A DNA stretch of 64,000 nt from Oasisia sp. SBJ-2009 (Eukaryota > Annelida > Polychaeta > Sabellida > Siboglinidae). The DNA lies in contig OZ024856.1 in assembly GCA_964017155.1 (NCBI GenBank), positions 12,312,625 to 12,376,624 on the forward strand, written 5' to 3'. The notes under the pieces are model-generated. The model was not told where the DNA came from and made no database searches. It was given only the letters and a program-made list of their open reading frames with translations. The position numbers and the translations under genes are program-made. Shown one piece after another: positions 60,266 to 64,000 of the stretch (its first letter is position 1; every line of letters starts with the position of its first letter).

Positions 60266-60700
60266 TTTGATCCAAGCCTTCATGCCTCGGTTACTCAGTC
60301 TTACGACACGAAGGTCTTGGGCCATGGTAACCGCGGTGTGTATGTATGGTATCAAGGTCGAGTGTAACAAGCTACCTTATATTAATATTATTTAACAAGT
60401 TTTATTTCCGAAATAAATGGTAATTTTATTTCCTAAGTAAATGGTAATATTGATAATAAAAAACCGGAGTTGTTTTATTCAATATACAACTTTACAAAAG
60501 TCAATGTTATTTTATACTAGTCACTAGAGGCGCCACGGGTTATTTCGTGTTGACGACAACAAATAATATTTTATAAAATTAAATCAATTAAAGAATGCTT
60601 ATTTATATAAAAGCAACACTATTTTATGGCTACATATACTGCCACCTGTGATTAACCTCTAATCTAGGTCAGTCATTTGCGTAAACAATATGGGAGGTGG
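60266..60700. promoter_or_regulatory. Region upstream of OPA3
   Basis: OPA3 promoter and 5'-UTR are expected here from position. AT-rich, with no motif I can defend. Confidence 0.4.
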
Positions 60701-60701
60701 A

Positions 60702-61306
60702 TGATTCGGCCCAAACCAGATTCGGCCCATTGGGCCGAATCGTCCGTTTCTGCAATCGTAGAATTTCGGTCTGCTTGTGCTAGCATGGGCCTAATCATCC
60801 GTATCTGAAACTTATGCCTGCGAGCTACATGGGCCGAATCGTCCGTCCTAATATTGGAAGATATCGTCGAGTCGTCGATGACCCTGTGTTGCGACTGACA
60901 TTAATTGGGAAATGTGATCTGTTTCGACTTACCTGCGTATTTTTTGGCAGATCCTTTGCTTATATTTTCTTAGAAATTCGTGGTTGCGTATTATTTAATT
61001 TTGGTATTATTTGATTAATATTCGCGAGATTTTGCGTCATTTCATTGCGTATAATAAATAATATATATTAATATTATTATTTGACTATTATTTGCGAAAT
61101 TCTGGGAATTTTTGTATTATTTCTGGATTAATATTCGATATATTTTGCGACCTTATATTCGACCTACGTATTATTTGCGTTGCCTGTCATTTCATTGCGT
61201 ATTATAGATAATATATATTATTATTATTTGACTATTATTTGCGACATGTTGTAATATTTAATTATACATAACATTAGGGAGGTAATTTGGCTGAGGGTGT
61301 TTCTTT

Positions 61307-61341
<35 letters not shown>

Positions 61342-61788
61342 GAATCTATATTCGTATATAAATGGGCGATATTAATCCGAGCTGCTTCTATTGTGAAGTC
61401 TGAATGAGACACGTTGGTAAATAATGTAACAATTTTATTTAATGCACCATCATCATATACAAAAACACGACAATTCACTGTGTGTAGCGTGTGGAGAACT
61501 CCTCCCACTCTCCGTGTGGGTGTTGCTTACGGGAATTCTTGCTTACACCACGGCTTAGGGGTGGACCGGATGTCAGTCCCCCCTTCACGAGCTTCAATTA
61601 GTTAGATTAGCGGACACCACTGTTTATTATGATGGGGTTAGCAATCAAACAGGGTGTTCTCTCAAATGTATTACATCGCAAACAATACAGACATGGTAAC
61701 GTCCAAAAATATCTTCAATTAGGTACCCAAGCCATGCAAAAGAATTAATTAATTAAATTATAACGGGCACAAATTTAATACATACATT

Positions 61789-61862
<74 letters not shown>

Positions 61863-62235
61863 AATATACAAACATGGTAATGCCCATCATCATCATGCAA
61901 ATTAGATTTAGCTCATCATACTACATTTATTCATTAATTTGTTACTACTTTATATATTACACATTAAACAAGAAACCCACAAACAACCATGTTTTGAGCG
62001 CTATGCTCTACGTTTATGCGGCGGTTTCCCGTATAACAAAATGTGGGCCGAATCGTCCGTCCTTATAGATTTCCGCTGCTCGTGTGCAATGTGCCGAATC
62101 ATCCGTCACGTGCGGCACTCCTGAGTTTTAACGAGGTGGGTCGAATTATCATCCGTCTGAGTAGGTCGGGGTGGGCCGAATCGTCCGTCGCGGTGGGCCG
62201 AATCGGTTTTGGGCCGAATCATCCGGGACCCAATA
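60702..62235. mobile_element. Putative element bounded by arrays of a GGGCCGAATCRTCCG motif
   Basis: The left cluster (60702-60855) has a palindromic GATTCGGCCCATTGGGCC start and GGGCCGAATCGTCCGT, GGGCCTAATCATCCGT and GGGCCGAATCGTCCGTCC units. The right cluster (62043-62235) has five to seven related units in the same orientation. The interior is AT-rich, with (CGG)n at about 61312-61342 and a (TA)n run at about 61790-61862. No open frame of note. It could be one element or two separate repeat clusters. Confidence 0.45.
61790..61862. repeat. (TA)n microsatellite
   Basis: A pure TA run of about 70 bases in the repeat-rich right end. Confidence 0.95.
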
Positions 62236-62590
62236 ATACGTATAACCATTCACGTGGTTATAGGTGGAATCAGACAACGTACGCCAACGCAGTGGAATTT
62301 TTTCAAATTTCCCAATGTATTTCCCCTGTATAAGCATTATGATTATAGGAAATAAGTTTCATTCGCACCATAGATCCGTGTCGACTGACATCGGTTATGA
62401 CGAATTTGCTGTGGATCGAAGTTTAGCCCAAGTCGGGCTAATAGTAAACGAACTAAGTCACGACGTCGGATCTAGTTCCAAGAGCCGAGACAGTGCGGAC
62501 CGCACGGTGCGGGCCGATCGGTGTTTGTCTTGACACCCTTCCAGTGTCGTGATAAGGTGAGACGTTTGTTCTATATAATATTTGTGGCTT
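62236..62590. other. Stretch without recognised content
   Basis: A small open frame at 62264-62533 has no family signature. No repeat is recognised. Confidence 0.4.
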
Positions 62591-62593
62591 TTC

Positions 62594-62990
62594 GATAATC
62601 TTATACTTAACTGGCCTAAATTATTACGGCCTTTAAAACCCGTTTTTTCCCCACCTTTATCAATGTATATGTGTTCGCAATGAGATTCTACATCACTTCC
62701 GGTACAAAGAAGTCAGATTAAACTACTTTAATTTGTGTTTTAGAACAATTTAAACACCACGAGTCGAAGAAAACAACCCGATGTCACCGCCGCAAATATG
62801 GCGCGAGCTGTGGACGCCTCCCCAGCACCAGAACCGCGGAGGCGATTTCTTTCGACTCCGCGTGTTTAAATTGTTCAACAACACAACTTAAAATAGTTCA
62901 TCTGACTTCTTTGTACCAGAAGTGATGTAGAATCAAATTGCGAATACATACACATCGATATAACGTGAAAAAACGGGTTTAAAAGGCCGA
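62594..62990. mobile_element. Foldback (palindromic MITE-like) element, copy 3, most complete
   Basis: Arms of about 165-170 bp: 62597-62772 (GGCCTAAATTATTACGGCC, ACTTCCGGTACAAAGAAGTC, TTGTGTTTTAGAACAATTTAA) and 62855-62989 in reverse complement, around a GC-rich loop of about 80 bp. The loop aligns with the reverse complement of the loop of copy 2 (GCAAATATGGCGCGAGCT here), so the two copies sit in opposite orientation. Confidence 0.9.
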
Positions 62991-63850
62991 TTGAAGCTGA
63001 ATTTCAGCACCATATAATACTTCTCGCTAGTCTATGATAATGACTCGATCTCTCGCAGTCTCCGATCATGACACTGGACGACGATAGAGGCGGTGGGTGG
63101 GAAGGTTTTTCAATATTTTTCGCCGCCACGCGAAACTTCTACATAATATTATTTTAAGACGTAACGATTTGCACCCTTTCATTTGACGCTCTTCTCGAAA
63201 CCAACCGTCAAGTTATCCACAAACACCCATAACTGTACCCACAAATATTGGCAGATAATCCTATCCATTGGCATTGGCATGGGCCCCGCCATAAAAATAA
63301 ATTGTGGGCTGCCGACCCGTACGTATTCCGTTTGGCTTTGCTTTGTTTTGCTTTCATTTTGATACATTTCGATATTCTATAATAAACTGGCTACATACTT
63401 CAGGGGGCGACATATGTTCGTGTAGCGTAAACACATAAACATTTGGATGGTTTGGGCGTTTGTTTATAGTAATCTGGGATAGATCCGTATTCTGACCGCC
63501 GTGACAGGCAATGATTATCGCATTTGTATAGATTATTTTCGGATTTTATTTTAACCGTGTTTAATGGCCAGGTGGCAGCACTAATGCAGCCACAACTGGA
63601 TATGTGCTGCTACCGACTGGTTTTGTCTGGTCATATTCTGTGTTGCGTTCAGAGTTCATTGTTTTTTTGGGGGGGGAGGGGGTTCTGGGAAATCATAACT
63701 GGTACGTGGAGGTTTGTCTCATTTCATGCTGATCAATTTTAGTTAGTTTACAGCCAATGTTACTGATAAAATAGCATACAAAGAATTACAAAGCAGGAGT
63801 CCTAGGGATAGTAGTCCCCTAGTGGCTAGTGGCTACACAGTCCTGTTGGA
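62991..63850. other. Right-end stretch without recognised gene
   Basis: AT-rich to mixed sequence, with a short G-run near 63668-63682. The small frames at 63179-63367 (-) and 63524-63742 (+) show no family signature. Confidence 0.45.

Positions 63851-64000
<150 letters not shown>

Overview
This is a window of eukaryotic nuclear DNA from an animal. Genes are split by GT-AG introns, the non-coding DNA is AT-rich and full of microsatellites, and there are LINE, LTR, SINE-like and DNA-transposon relics. Gene content and repeats suggest a non-vertebrate bilaterian, perhaps a lophotrochozoan or invertebrate deuterostome; I cannot name the species. I reconstructed exons by matching conserved protein families and checking splice sites and phases. 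For each of the five complete named or receptor genes and for one unassigned gene model, the summed exons are an exact multiple of three.

Layout, left to right. An ANGEL-family nuclease/phosphatase (3' part, + strand, 588-2183) lies tail-to-tail with a complete nine-exon vasohibin gene (VASH, - strand, 14076-4643). VASH is head-to-head with ERG28 (+, four exons, 15061-23661). ERG28 intron 1 holds a nest of mobile elements: a foldback element split by a Gypsy-type LTR element, one of whose LTRs carries a LINE fragment. SINE and LINE relics follow (24-26.2 kb), then a single-pass membrane/coiled-coil protein I do not recognise (+, 26310-27495), then an orphan rhodopsin-like GPCR (-, 32212-29047). 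From 33.9 to 41 kb there is a LINE fragment, a duplicated compound microsatellite block, and a 3.8-kb transposon (37027-40816) with about 280-bp inverted ends. Its decayed protein carries the full acidic constellation of FEN1/XPG nucleases. It sits inside an older reverse-transcriptase relic. CCDC61 (VFL3; +, 16 exons, 41463-55823) follows, with a near-complete antisense LINE in intron 11, and it converges on OPA3 (-, two exons, 60265-57073). The last 3.7 kb is repeat-rich.

The host genes do not form one pathway: ANGEL (RNA end processing), VASH (tubulin detyrosination), ERG28 (sterol synthesis scaffold), CCDC61 (basal body) and OPA3 (mitochondrial membrane). Their linkage is informative. ANGEL1-VASH1 and ANGEL2-VASH2 are tail-to-tail neighbours in human, ERG28 maps to the same human band as ANGEL1/VASH1, and CCDC61 and OPA3 share another band, so the window appears to preserve old bilaterian linkages.

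The best candidate for a poorly described system is the 37-40.8 kb XPG-nuclease transposon. Also notable are the foldback family, two elements bounded by arrays of short motifs, a predicted 7-nt microexon in CCDC61, and an octapeptide expansion in the vasohibin tail.
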